Of a DNA stretch of 62,529 nt, positions 54,689 through 62,529 are shown piece after piece. Made by a program: the position numbers and the translations under genes. The number at the start of each line of letters is the position of its first letter. Within the stretch, counting starts at the first letter, position 1. Where the stretch lies: NCBI RefSeq assembly GCF_025175675.1, contig NZ_JANIOA010000027.1:1-62529 (forward strand), read 5' to 3'. The notes under the pieces were generated by a model. The model searched no databases, was not told the DNA's origin, and worked only from the letters and a program-made list of their open reading frames with translations. The stretch comes from Sedimenticola hydrogenitrophicus (GTDB lineage: Bacteria; Pseudomonadota; Gammaproteobacteria; Chromatiales; Chromatiaceae).

Positions 54689-55927
54689 ATGTCGCTGATC
54701 AGAGCATTCCCCGGGCTGCGGCCCGCCGCCGGACGCGCGGAGGAGGTCGCTGCCCCGCCGTATGATGTGATGAGTGACACCGAGGCCAGGGCGATGGTCG
54801 AAGGGAGGCCCTGGAGTTTTCTGCGCATATCCCGCCCGGAGGTCGATCTCCCCGCCGATGTCGATCCCTACGCCCCAGAGGTCTATGCCAAGGCGGCGGA
54901 AAATCTCGCCACCATGCGCCGTGAAGGGGTGTTGGTCCAGGACAGCGGTGACTGTTTCTACGTCTATCGCCTCACCATGGGCACCCATACCCAACTGGGT
55001 GTGGTGGCTGCCGCCTCGGTGGATGCCTATGATGATGGTCGGATCAAACGCCATGAGCTGACCCGCCCGGCCAAGGAGCTGGATCGGGTCAAGCAGATTT
55101 CTGCGCTGAATGCCCAGACCGGCCCAGTGTTTCTGGTCTACCCGAGCGATGAGCGGATCGACGGCCTGCTCGACGGTGTGGCCGAGGGCGATCCCGACAT
55201 GGAGATGACGGGAAGCGACGGGGTGCGCCACCAGATCTGGGTGGTGTCGGACAAAACCCGGATAACCGCCCTGACCCTGCTGTTCGAAGGGCTGCCGGCC
55301 CTCTATGTGGCCGATGGCCATCATCGCTCGGCCGCGGCGTCCCGCGTGGCGGCGCAATGCCGGGCGGGCAATCCCCAACATACCGGGGAGGAGCCGTACA
55401 ACTACTTCCTGTCGGTCATCTTTCCCCACAAGCAGACCCGCATCCTGGATTACAACCGTGTCGTCAAGGATCTGAACGGGATGACCGGCGAACAATTTCT
55501 GCGCGCGATCGGCGAGCAATTCCGCGTCAGGGAGATGGATCAGCCGGTCAAGCCGGAGCAAACGGGGCATTTCGGCATGTACCTGGCGGGCACCTGGTAC
55601 CGGTTGGAACTGGAGGATGCGCGTATTCCCTCAAGCGATCCGGTAGCGAGCCTCGATGTGAGCCTGCTGGCCAATGAATTGCTGGAACCGCTGCTCGGGA
55701 TAGCCGATCAGCGCACCGACAACCGGATCGACTTTGTCGGCGGCATCCGTGGGCTGAAGGCCCTGGAGCAGCGGGTGGACGGCGGCGAGTGGGCGGTTGC
55801 CTTCGCGCTCTACCCGACCACCATGAACGCCCTGATGGCGGTGGCGGATGCCGGTAAGATCATGCCACCCAAATCCACCTGGTTTGAGCCGAAGCTGGCG
55901 GATGGCCTGGTCAGCCATCTGCTCTGA
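54689..55927 (+). CDS. DUF1015-family protein (possible serine-kinase-like)
   Basis: The 412-aa protein belongs to DUF1015. The N-terminal AFPGLRPAAGRAEEVAAPPY and DVMS block is followed by RHELTRPAKELDRV, FLVYPSDERIDGLLDGV and VADGHHRSAAASRVA. The DGHHR motif is the catalytic-site signature of this family. An archaeal member (SerK) is a free-serine kinase feeding cysteine synthesis, so a role in serine/cysteine metabolism near cysE-isc is possible. Bacterial members are largely uncharacterised. GAGG lies before ATG 54689. Confidence 0.88.
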   Translation: MSLIRAFPGLRPAAGRAEEVAAPPYDVMSDTEARAMVEGRPWSFLRISRPEVDLPADVDPYAPEVYAKAAENLATMRREGVLVQDSGDCFYVYRLTMGTHTQLGVVAAASVDAYDDGRIKRHELTRPAKELDRVKQISALNAQTGPVFLVYPSDERIDGLLDGVAEGDPDMEMTGSDGVRHQIWVVSDKTRITALTLLFEGLPALYVADGHHRSAAASRVAAQCRAGNPQHTGEEPYNYFLSVIFPHKQTRILDYNRVVKDLNGMTGEQFLRAIGEQFRVREMDQPVKPEQTGHFGMYLAGTWYRLELEDARIPSSDPVASLDVSLLANELLEPLLGIADQRTDNRIDFVGGIRGLKALEQRVDGGEWAVAFALYPTTMNALMAVADAGKIMPPKSTWFEPKLADGLVSHLL

Positions 55928-55947
55928 TAACGCTTTCAGGATAGCGC

Positions 55948-56083
55948 CAGGGGTCGGAGTCAACCCGTGAGACGATACCATGGGGTCGGAGTCAACCCGT
56001 GAGACATGGTAAGTTACAACCACCAGGGGTGGACGGGATTGACTCCGACCCTTGCCTGCGGACGGAATTGACTCCGACCCCTG
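55948..56083. repeat. Compound repeat with GGGGTCGGAGTCAA arms
   Basis: GGGGTCGGAGTCAACCCGTGAGAC occurs twice in tandem (about 55950-55973 and 55982-56005). It is mirrored by two TTGACTCCGACCC copies (56039-56051 and 56068-56080). This matches the element at 45622-45692. The layout resembles decayed termini of RAYT/Y1-transposase-associated elements. No transposase remains. Confidence 0.7.
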
Positions 56084-56168
56084 CCTGTTAATTCTTTTGC
56101 GAGCCCTTCAAGTTCTCCCGTCCCTGCCGATACCCTGTACCAGGAACAGGTAGAAGCGGGATGTCCCG

Positions 56169-56510
56169 TCAGAGGATGTCGTCATCCTCGATCAGCACCG
56201 TGTCTTCCAGCAGGAATTTGGCGCGCAGGCGTTTGCGCATAACCAACTTCTGTTGCGCGGCGGCGGGCAGGTCGGTGAACAGTATGAGGTTCTTCTTGAT
56301 CAGCAGGTCAATGACGTCCTCCACGACCCGGATCATCTCGTCATCGGTTTGCGACAGGTAGCTCTTGGTCTCGGTCTGGTCGGTGTTGCCGGAGAGCAGA
56401 AATGCCAGCACCTCTTCATGACTCGCTGGTATCGCCTCCCGCGCTTCCGCCTGCGGTTCGCTGAAGAGAGCAATGATCCGACCCTGTTTATCGCGCTGGG
56501 CAAATGGCAT
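56169..56510 (-). CDS. Conserved small protein ('tryptophan synthase beta-like' family)
   Basis: The 113-aa protein from ATG 56510 begins MPFAQRDKQGRIIALFSEP. It continues with EEVLAFLLSG, DDEMIRVVEDVIDLLIKKN, LILFTDLPAAAQQKLVMRKR, and an acidic end. I recall this family being annotated misleadingly as 'tryptophan synthase subunit beta like'; nothing in it resembles TrpB. It is soluble and helical, with no catalytic motif visible. It is divergent from the type I secretion operon. A longer frame to 56570 is possible. Confidence 0.8.
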   Translation of the reverse strand: MPFAQRDKQGRIIALFSEPQAEAREAIPASHEEVLAFLLSGNTDQTETKSYLSQTDDEMIRVVEDVIDLLIKKNLILFTDLPAAAQQKLVMRKRLRAKFLLEDTVLIEDDDIL

Positions 56511-56617
56511 AGGGGTATGTTGTTGGTCCTGGAAAGTTGGTGGATATAATCCACATTGATTAACCATCACGTTAGTATAATGTGCAAAAAAAATCGACAG
56601 GAACGTGATTTAATCCG

Positions 56618-58795
56618 ATGAATGTCTCAGTAGAAGCGCAAATAGACAACGTCTGGACCCATCCGCGTGATGGTTCCGCCCATGATGACCCCTTGCTGGC
56701 TTCGCTGGTTATTGTCGCCAGGCTTTCCGGGAGAAGTTATTCGGCGGAAGCGCTGAGAGCCGGCCTGCCGCTGGTGGACAACTGCCTGACCCCGGAGCTG
56801 TTTCCCCGTGCCGCGGCGCGGGCGGGACTCTCCTCCCGGGTGGTGAAACGCGCGATCGGGCGTATCTCGGACTTTGTGCTTCCCGCCGTGATGCTGATGA
56901 AACGACGGCAGGCCTGTATTCTGCTCTCGGTCGATCCCGTGTCGGGCATCGCGACCATCATCCAGCCGGAGAGTGGTCACGGGGAAAAACAGCTGCCGCT
57001 GGCGGAGCTGGAAGCCGAATACAGCGGCTATGCAATATTCATCCAGGCCCAGCATCAGTTCGATGACCGGGCGCCCGAGGTGCTCAAACTACGCGAGCGG
57101 CACTGGTTCTGGAGCACCCTGTTCAGCTCCTGGCGCATCTATCGCGATGTACTGGTGGCCTCATTCCTGATCAACCTGTTCGCCCTGGCCAGCCCGCTGT
57201 TCATCATGAACGTCTACGACCGGGTGGTACCCAATAACGCCGTCGAGACCCTCTGGGTGTTGGCGATCGGCGTTTCCGTGGTGTTCGGCTTCGATTTTCT
57301 GATGCGGGTGCTGCGCGGTTACTTTATTGACCTGGCGGGTAAAAAGGCCGATGTGCTGCTTTCCGCGCGGATATTTGAACAGGTGATGGGCATGAAGATG
57401 AATGTCCGGCCACCCTCGGTCGGCGCATTTGCCAATAACCTGCGTGAATTTGAAAGCATTCGCGACTTCATCACCTCAGCCACCATCACCACACTGGTGG
57501 ATCTCCCCTTTATCGTCTTCTTTCTGCTGGTGATCTGGTTTATCGGCGGTCCGATCGTGCTGGTGCCGCTGGTCCTCATCCCCCTGGTGGTGATCTATGG
57601 CTGGCTGATACAAGCGCCGCTGCGCAAGGCCGTTGAAAGCTCGTTTCGCGCCTCGGCGCAGAAAGGGGCCACCCTGATAGAGACCCTGACCGGCATCGAA
57701 ACCATCAAGCATCTGGGTGCCGAGAGCGCCATCCAGCGCAAATGGGAACAGCTGACCGCCCATATCGCCCAGTGGGGTGTGCGCTCCCGTCTGATTTCCT
57801 CCTCCGCGGTCAATGTGGCGGTGTTTTTTCAACAGTTTGCCCAGGTGGCGGTGATCATCACGGGGGTTTACCTGGTCGTAGAGGGCGAACTCAGCATGGG
57901 CGGGCTCATCGCCTCGGTGATGCTGACCGGCCGGGCATTGGGCCCCATGAGCCAATATGCCAATCTGGCGGTCCGCTATTTTCAGGCCAAAACCGCCCTG
58001 AGCAGTCTCAATGGCATCATGGAGATGCCGGTGGAACGCCCCCTGGGGCAATCCTTCGTCAGCCGTCCCAGCCTCTTGGGCGGCATCGAGTTCGACAATG
58101 TCAATTTCCAATATCCGGGTGAAGAGAACCGGGCATTGACCAATGTCTCCTTCGTCATCCGACCCGGCGAGCATGTGGCGATTATCGGTCGGGTGGGGTC
58201 GGGTAAGACCACCATAGAGAAACTGATGCAGGGGTTGTTCGAGCCGACGGAAGGTGCCGTGCGGGTCGACGGAACCGATATGCGCCAGATCGACCCCGCC
58301 GACTTGCGGCGCAATATGGGCTACGTGCCGCAGGATATCATGCTGTTTTTCGGCTCGGTGAAGGACAACATCCTGATGGGTGCCCCCCATGTCGACGATG
58401 CGGATATCCTGCGCGTGGCGGACTTGTCCGGCACCTCTGAATTCGTCAATCGCCATCCCCTGGGATTTGATCTCCAGGTCGGCGAGCGTGGCGACAATCT
58501 CTCCGGCGGCCAGCGCCAGAGCATTGCCATCGCCCGCGCCCTGGTCAATGACCCGCCGTTTCTGCTGATGGATGAACCGACCAACTCGATGGACCATACC
58601 TCGGAAGAGCGCTTGAAGCAGAATCTGGTCGATTATGTGAGAAACAGAACCCTGGTGCTGGTGACCCACCGTACCTCCCTGCTGGGGCTGGTGGATCGGC
58701 TGATCGTGCTGGATGGCGGGCGCGTCATGGCCGATGGGCCGAAAGACCAGGTGCTGCAATCACTCCGGGAAGGGGCGTTGCGCACGGGTCAATGA
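56618..58795 (+). CDS. Type I secretion ABC exporter (LapB-like)
   Basis: The 725-aa exporter has an N-terminal C39-like domain (about 20-140) that lacks the catalytic Cys (DDPLLASLVIVARLSG), so it is non-proteolytic. Six membrane helices follow (about 165-440), then an ATPase domain. Walker A is GRVGSGKTT (Lys530), the signature is LSGGQRQSIAIARAL, Walker B is FLLMDEPTNSMD (Asp652), and the H-loop is VTHRTS. The adaptor gene begins 34 bp downstream and an adhesin gene follows, so this is the LapB-type pump for a large RTX/biofilm adhesin. The outer-membrane channel is not in the window. Confidence 0.94.
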   Translation: MNVSVEAQIDNVWTHPRDGSAHDDPLLASLVIVARLSGRSYSAEALRAGLPLVDNCLTPELFPRAAARAGLSSRVVKRAIGRISDFVLPAVMLMKRRQACILLSVDPVSGIATIIQPESGHGEKQLPLAELEAEYSGYAIFIQAQHQFDDRAPEVLKLRERHWFWSTLFSSWRIYRDVLVASFLINLFALASPLFIMNVYDRVVPNNAVETLWVLAIGVSVVFGFDFLMRVLRGYFIDLAGKKADVLLSARIFEQVMGMKMNVRPPSVGAFANNLREFESIRDFITSATITTLVDLPFIVFFLLVIWFIGGPIVLVPLVLIPLVVIYGWLIQAPLRKAVESSFRASAQKGATLIETLTGIETIKHLGAESAIQRKWEQLTAHIAQWGVRSRLISSSAVNVAVFFQQFAQVAVIITGVYLVVEGELSMGGLIASVMLTGRALGPMSQYANLAVRYFQAKTALSSLNGIMEMPVERPLGQSFVSRPSLLGGIEFDNVNFQYPGEENRALTNVSFVIRPGEHVAIIGRVGSGKTTIEKLMQGLFEPTEGAVRVDGTDMRQIDPADLRRNMGYVPQDIMLFFGSVKDNILMGAPHVDDADILRVADLSGTSEFVNRHPLGFDLQVGERGDNLSGGQRQSIAIARALVNDPPFLLMDEPTNSMDHTSEERLKQNLVDYVRNRTLVLVTHRTSLLGLVDRLIVLDGGRVMADGPKDQVLQSLREGALRTGQ

Positions 58796-58829
58796 CCTTG
58801 GTGGCGGCATACAGGACAGAGCCTAATCA

Positions 58830-60230
58830 ATGAAGAGCGAACAGCAGAGCAGCACAATCGGACAGGTAGCGACGGCCCAGGTCTCAGATGGCCAGAAAGG
58901 CATCCATCCTCGGCCTGGAAATGCCGAGGATCTGGAGTACATGACCGATGTGGCGGCGGCCCAGCTGATCAGAACCCCGAAGGGTGGTCGCCTGATCCTG
59001 TGGATCGCGGTGCTGTTTGTTCTGATCGCGTTTGTCTGGGCCGATTGGGCCGAACTGGATGAGGTGACCAAAGGTATTGGTCAGGTGATCCCTTCCAGCC
59101 AGGTGCAGATTGTGCAGAATCTGGAGGGCGGTATCGTTGCCGCCCTGCGGGTTGCCGAGGGCCAGAAGGTCGAGAAGGGGCAGATCCTGTTGCAGATTGA
59201 TGATACCCGGTTCGCCTCGTCGCTGCGGGAGACGCGCACCCAGTATCTCGCGCTGAAGGCAAAGGCGGCGCGCCTTCAGGCCGAGGCGGAACTGTCCGAG
59301 TTTGTCCCGCCGCCGGAGGTGTCGGCGGAAAGTCCGCACCTGGCTCGACAGGAGCAGAGTCTGTATCGGGCGCGACGCTCCGAACTGGAGAATAACCGCA
59401 GTATTTTCAAAGAGCAGACCGCGCAACGCGAGCAGGAACTGGAGGAACTGGCGGCCAAGCGGAGCCAGCTCAAGCGCAGCCTCAATCTGGTACAGCGCGA
59501 GCTGACCATGACCCAGCCACTGGTCAAGGCCGGTGCCATCTCCGAGGTGGAGGTACTGCGGCTTGAGCGTGAAGTGAACGAACTGGCGGGTCAGCTCGAA
59601 TCCACCACGCTCTCCATTCCCCGCATCCAGTCGACATTGGATGAGTCGCACCGAAAGCTCGAAGAGCTGGAGCTTCGCTTCAAGAGCAAGGCGCGGGAGG
59701 AGTGGAGTGCGGTCAGTGCCGAGCTCTCCTCCCTGACCGCCTCCAGCGTGGCGCTGGAGGACCGGGTACAGCGCACCGCCGTGCGCTCGCCCGTCCGCGG
59801 GACCATCAAGCAACTGATGGTCAACACCGTGGGCGGTGTGATCCAGCCGGGGATGGAACTGGTGGAGATCGTGCCGCTGGAAGACAGCCTGCTGGTGGAG
59901 GCCAGGATTCGCCCCGAGGATATCGGCTTTCTGCAACCGGGACAGAGAACGGTGGTCAAGTTCACTGCATTTGATTTTGCCATTTTTGGCGGTCTGCAGG
60001 GTCAACTGGAGCACATCAGTGCCGATACCATCAAGGATGAGGAGGGAAAACATTTTTATCTGGTACGGGTGCGGACCGCGCATAATCAGCTGGGCAATGA
60101 GGCCAATCCGTTGAGCATCATCCCGGGCATGCAGGCGGAAGTGGATATCCTGACCGGCAAGAAGAGCGTGCTCAGTTATCTGCTGAAGCCGGTACTTCGC
60201 GCCAAGGAGCGGGCATTACGTGAGCGGTAG
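58830..60230 (+). CDS. HlyD-family type I secretion adaptor (LapC-like)
   Basis: The 466-aa protein has a cytoplasmic N-terminus and one membrane helix (about 49-70, LILWIAVLFVLIAFVWADW). A periplasmic lipoyl/coiled-coil part follows (GQVIPSSQVQIVQNLEGGIV, then helices to about residue 300). The C-terminal beta domain contains AVRSPVRGTIKQLMVNTVGG and IRPEDIGFLQPGQ. It bridges the ABC exporter and a TolC-type channel. The next gene's GTG start overlaps its last codons. Confidence 0.94.
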   Translation: MKSEQQSSTIGQVATAQVSDGQKGIHPRPGNAEDLEYMTDVAAAQLIRTPKGGRLILWIAVLFVLIAFVWADWAELDEVTKGIGQVIPSSQVQIVQNLEGGIVAALRVAEGQKVEKGQILLQIDDTRFASSLRETRTQYLALKAKAARLQAEAELSEFVPPPEVSAESPHLARQEQSLYRARRSELENNRSIFKEQTAQREQELEELAAKRSQLKRSLNLVQRELTMTQPLVKAGAISEVEVLRLEREVNELAGQLESTTLSIPRIQSTLDESHRKLEELELRFKSKAREEWSAVSAELSSLTASSVALEDRVQRTAVRSPVRGTIKQLMVNTVGGVIQPGMELVEIVPLEDSLLVEARIRPEDIGFLQPGQRTVVKFTAFDFAIFGGLQGQLEHISADTIKDEEGKHFYLVRVRTAHNQLGNEANPLSIIPGMQAEVDILTGKKSVLSYLLKPVLRAKERALRER

Positions 60231-60900
60231 TAACATGATCCTGTTGTGCAGTGGAGACAGTGAAGTCAGGGATCACTGGTTCAAAGGTCTTGCGATAGCG
60301 CGGATGGCCGCAGAGGCGGTTTGCGACGTGGAACAACTGCGCCGGCGCCTCAATGGTAGCCGCAATCCCCTGGTCATTCTGCATATCGATGTTCCCGACA
60401 GTGAGGCGGTCGATCTGGTCACTGGGTTGTTGCGTGACCACCCATCTGTCCGCATCTTCTCCATGACCACAAAACCGGAGCCCAGGCAGGGGGTGGCGCT
60501 CGCGCGCGCCGGTGTGCGCGGTTATGGCAATTGCTGGATGCATCCCCAGACCCTGAGTCAGTCGGCGAGCCTGATCCAGGCAGGTGAAGTCTGGCTGGGA
60601 CTGGAGGTCATTCAGCATCTGATCCGGGGGGTGGCGGAGGGTGGCGCTGCAGCGGCTATCCCGAACCCACAGGCCGCACAACGCCTGGAGGAGCTCACCA
60701 CCCGGGAGCACGAAATTGCCCGACGGATCGCCGGCGGCGAAAACAACAAACAGATCGGCAACGAACTGGGCATCACCGAGCGCACGGTCAAGGCCCACCT
60801 GGGCAACATATTCCAGAAAACCGGCACTAAAAACCGTCTCCAGCTCGCCCTGCTGGCTAATGCGGCGTCATCGTTACACAGATCCGTGGAATTCACCTGA
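60220..60900 (+). CDS. LuxR-type response regulator of the adhesin locus
   Basis: The 226-aa protein begins at GTG 60220, overlapping the adaptor gene, with AAGGAG upstream. ATG 60235 is an alternative. The N-terminal receiver-like domain is degenerate (LLCSGDSEVRDHWF, VILHIDVPDSEA). The C-terminal LuxR/FixJ helix-turn-helix is intact (LTTREHEIARRIAGGENNKQ, then ITERTVKAHLGNIFQKTG, about 157-216). No sensor kinase is nearby. Its position between exporter and adhesin suggests local control of adhesin expression. Confidence 0.88.
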   Translation: MSGSNMILLCSGDSEVRDHWFKGLAIARMAAEAVCDVEQLRRRLNGSRNPLVILHIDVPDSEAVDLVTGLLRDHPSVRIFSMTTKPEPRQGVALARAGVRGYGNCWMHPQTLSQSASLIQAGEVWLGLEVIQHLIRGVAEGGAAAAIPNPQAAQRLEELTTREHEIARRIAGGENNKQIGNELGITERTVKAHLGNIFQKTGTKNRLQLALLANAASSLHRSVEFT

Positions 60901-60998
60901 ATCATAGGGCGCCCCGTAGGCGCCGTATGGCGGGATGCCGGACGGGAAGTCGGGTATGACCCTGTCCCCGGTCAGCCCTTCTCTCCACCCTCCACCAG

Positions 60999-61020
60999 TA
61001 GGAGCGGCTCCGCCGCGAAT
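60999..61020. repeat. Single REP-like arm TAGGAGCGGCTCCGCCGCG
   Basis: Nearly identical to the arms of the inverted repeat at 47508-47571, with one base different, and itself partly self-complementary (GGAGC/GCTCC). It marks a second copy of the same dispersed element family. Confidence 0.55.
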
Positions 61021-61111
61021 TCGGCCCGCCGGGTGAAGTTATTCAAGGGTTTCCTAGTACCAGGGTCCAATAGAATCGGCATTCGTTTTGGATCAGGATT
61101 ACGGTAACGGA

Positions 61112-61126
61112 TACCCATTTTGGGTA
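61112..61126. promoter_or_regulatory. Palindrome TACCCATTTTGGGTA upstream of the adhesin gene
   Basis: A 6-bp inverted repeat with a 3-base centre lies 38 bp before the adhesin ATG and near a TATATAA stretch (61146-61152). It is a candidate operator, possibly for the neighbouring LuxR-type regulator. This is inference from symmetry and position only. Confidence 0.35.
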
Positions 61127-61163
61127 AACCCACAAAACCTGACCGTATATAAAGGGGTAAGTT

Positions 61164-62529
61164 ATGGCCGATTCAACCACAACCGCAAATCAAGCCAGCG
61201 CCATTGGCTATGTTAAGTTGATCAGCGGACAAGTTACCGCCATCGACAGCGCGGGCGTAGAGCGGGTATTGCAGCTGGGCGATACGGTCTTTGCGGACGA
61301 TGTGGTCATGACCAGTAGCCGGGCCAGCGTGGTGATCGAACTGCGGGACGGCACTAACCTCACCATGGGCGGAGGCGGTGAAACCCTGCTGAACGACGAG
61401 GTGTACGACCCCGCCGTAGCACAGGATATCGCCGACCGCAGCAGCAATATCGACGCGCTCCAGCAGGCGATCCTGGCCGGCGCCGACCCCACGCAAGTGC
61501 TCGACGCACCCGCCGCCGGAGCCGGTGAGGCCGCCGGTGACGGCAATCAGGGCACAGTCTCGGTCGAACGCACTGGGGCGGAAACCACACCGGAGAGCGG
61601 TTTTGAAACCACTGGCTTGAACCAGGATGCGGAGGTTCCACAGGCGCAAGAGGGGGGCTTATCACCTACAGGCACAGGAACGGGTACCGATACCTCGCCG
61701 GCCAACAACCCGCCGGTAGCTAGTGCAACCACTGTGGTTGTGCAGGAGGATGGTGTGACTGTCGCCGGGCCGGTTGCCCTGGCTACGGACGGTGCTGTGA
61801 TGGTGCTTTCCGTTGCCATCACCGAACCCAACCAGGTGTTTTCGTTCGACTGGCAGTTTAATGCCGGTGATTACCTGCCGTACAACGACTTTGCCTTTGT
61901 CCAAATCGACGGCCAGCCAGCCATGACGCTGAGCGATGTCGCCAGCGTGGGGAATTACGGCAACTCCGGACCACAAAACTTCAGTTTCGAATTCGTCACA
62001 CCCGGCACTTATCAGGTAGTTATTGGTATATCTGATGTAGGCGATACAGGGGTTAATTCTTCGTTGGTGATCACAAATCTGCCGGCAGACCTGATTGTCT
62101 CCACGACTTCTGTCGGTAGTGCCAGCGAGGCGGGCGGAGCCTGGACGCTGACAACCAATGGTGCAGACAACTCGACGTTGAATGGTGTGCTTGGACAACC
62201 TGCCGGTCAGTTGCAGGCATCCGATATCGATGCTGGCGCAGTACTGACGTTTGGTCTGGTTGGCGATGCTCCCGCCGGATTTGTACTGAACTCGGATGGT
62301 AGCTGGACATTTGATCCGAGTGATGCGGCGTATCAATCCCTGGCGGTTGGCGCCAGTCAGGTGCTTGTCATTCCCTATACCGTGACTGACGAACATGGCG
62401 CGATGGGCAGCAGCACACTAACGATAACAGTCATGGGTGCCAATGATGGCCCTGTTGCGGTGGACGACACGGTGGCGGCCACGGAAGACACCCCGGCGAC
62501 CTACACCCTGGCGGACCTGGTCGATCCGA
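61164..62529 (+). CDS. Giant Lap-type surface adhesin, N-terminal part (runs off the window)
   Basis: ATG 61164, behind an AGGGG ribosome site, opens a frame that stays open to the window edge (455 codons visible). Residues ~15-85 form the adhesin retention module (YVKLISGQVTAIDSAG, FADDVVMTSSRASVVIEL). PAAG at 116-119 is a LapG-type protease cleavage motif, near the position of the TAAG site in Pseudomonas LapA. A Thr/Gly-rich linker and cadherin/VCBS-like repeats follow (YTVTDEHGAMGSSTLTITV, then AVDDTVAATEDTPATYTL). No Sec signal is present, as expected for a type I substrate whose signal is C-terminal. It is the likely cargo of the exporter upstream. LapG and LapD genes are not in view. 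Confidence 0.9.
   Translation, partial: MADSTTTANQASAIGYVKLISGQVTAIDSAGVERVLQLGDTVFADDVVMTSSRASVVIELRDGTNLTMGGGGETLLNDEVYDPAVAQDIADRSSNIDALQQAILAGADPTQVLDAPAAGAGEAAGDGNQGTVSVERTGAETTPESGFETTGLNQDAEVPQAQEGGLSPTGTGTGTDTSPANNPPVASATTVVVQEDGVTVAGPVALATDGAVMVLSVAITEPNQVFSFDWQFNAGDYLPYNDFAFVQIDGQPAMTLSDVASVGNYGNSGPQNFSFEFVTPGTYQVVIGISDVGDTGVNSSLVITNLPADLIVSTTSVGSASEAGGAWTLTTNGADNSTLNGVLGQPAGQLQASDIDAGAVLTFGLVGDAPAGFVLNSDGSWTFDPSDAAYQSLAVGASQVLVIPYTVTDEHGAMGSSTLTITVMGANDGPVAVDDTVAATEDTPATYTLADLVDP

Noticed and set aside
55948-56083. Short repeats resembling a CRISPR array
   Set aside because: Only two tandem copies, unequal spacing, mirrored arms and no cas genes. It fits a palindromic mobile-element remnant better.

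Overview
The window is about 62.5 kb of GC-rich bacterial chromosome, densely coding on both strands, with no phage or intact insertion sequence. Gene content points to a gammaproteobacterium: a queA-tgt-yajC-secD-secF operon, a complete cysE/iscRSUA-hscBA-fdx-iscX cluster, tamAB, suhB, trmJ and a cydP-A-B-X quinol oxidase operon. Several REP-like dispersed palindromes lie between genes. A sulfur-oxidising, Chromatiales-like relative is my guess, but that rests on gene content and style only.

Layout, left to right. (1) 0.1-7.1 kb, mostly plus: an endonuclease/exonuclease/phosphatase (EEP) gene broken by an in-frame TAA, a 60-aa orphan, an RND efflux adaptor plus pump, and an EamA transporter. 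(2) 7.1-17.1 kb, minus: a phosphatase / GT4 glycosyltransferase / six-hairpin glycosidase / DedA-like membrane protein / EEP cluster with ATGA and GTGA overlaps, preceded by cydP-cydA-cydB-cydX, including a 43-aa CydX with a Glu-Asp repeat tail. (3) 17.4-25.9 kb, minus: a compact six-gene operon of haem oxidases. It holds a secreted animal-type haem peroxidase with the Tyr-x-x-His signature of alpha-dioxygenases/cyclooxygenases, two catalase-like proteins, a DyP-type peroxidase and two unknown proteins. (4) 25.9-28.3 kb: a TIR-domain membrane protein and a secreted partner, between two 177-bp direct repeats. Each repeat carries the start and promoter region of the haem operon. (5) 28.5-38.7 kb, minus: tamA-tamB, two lipoproteins, psd, a rhodanese-type sulfurtransferase and an orphan Tat-exported binding protein. 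(6) 39.2-45.2 kb: tRNA-Leu(CAA), then queA, tgt, yajC, secD, secF. (7) 45.2-54.4 kb: a small orphan, suhB, trmJ, cysE and the isc cluster with a type-1-like IscR site on its promoter. (8) 54.4-62.5 kb: a DUF1015 gene, repeats, a small conserved gene, and a Lap-type secretion locus (ABC exporter, HlyD-family adaptor, LuxR regulator). It runs into a giant adhesin with a PAAG cleavage motif that is cut by the window end.

The most interesting part is regions 3-4. A putative fatty-acid oxygenation (oxylipin-like) operon and a TIR signalling module appear to share a duplicated promoter, and the second promoter copy still carries the first 15 codons of the oxygenase gene. I know of no described system with this combination. 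All functional statements are read from sequence motifs; no database search was run.
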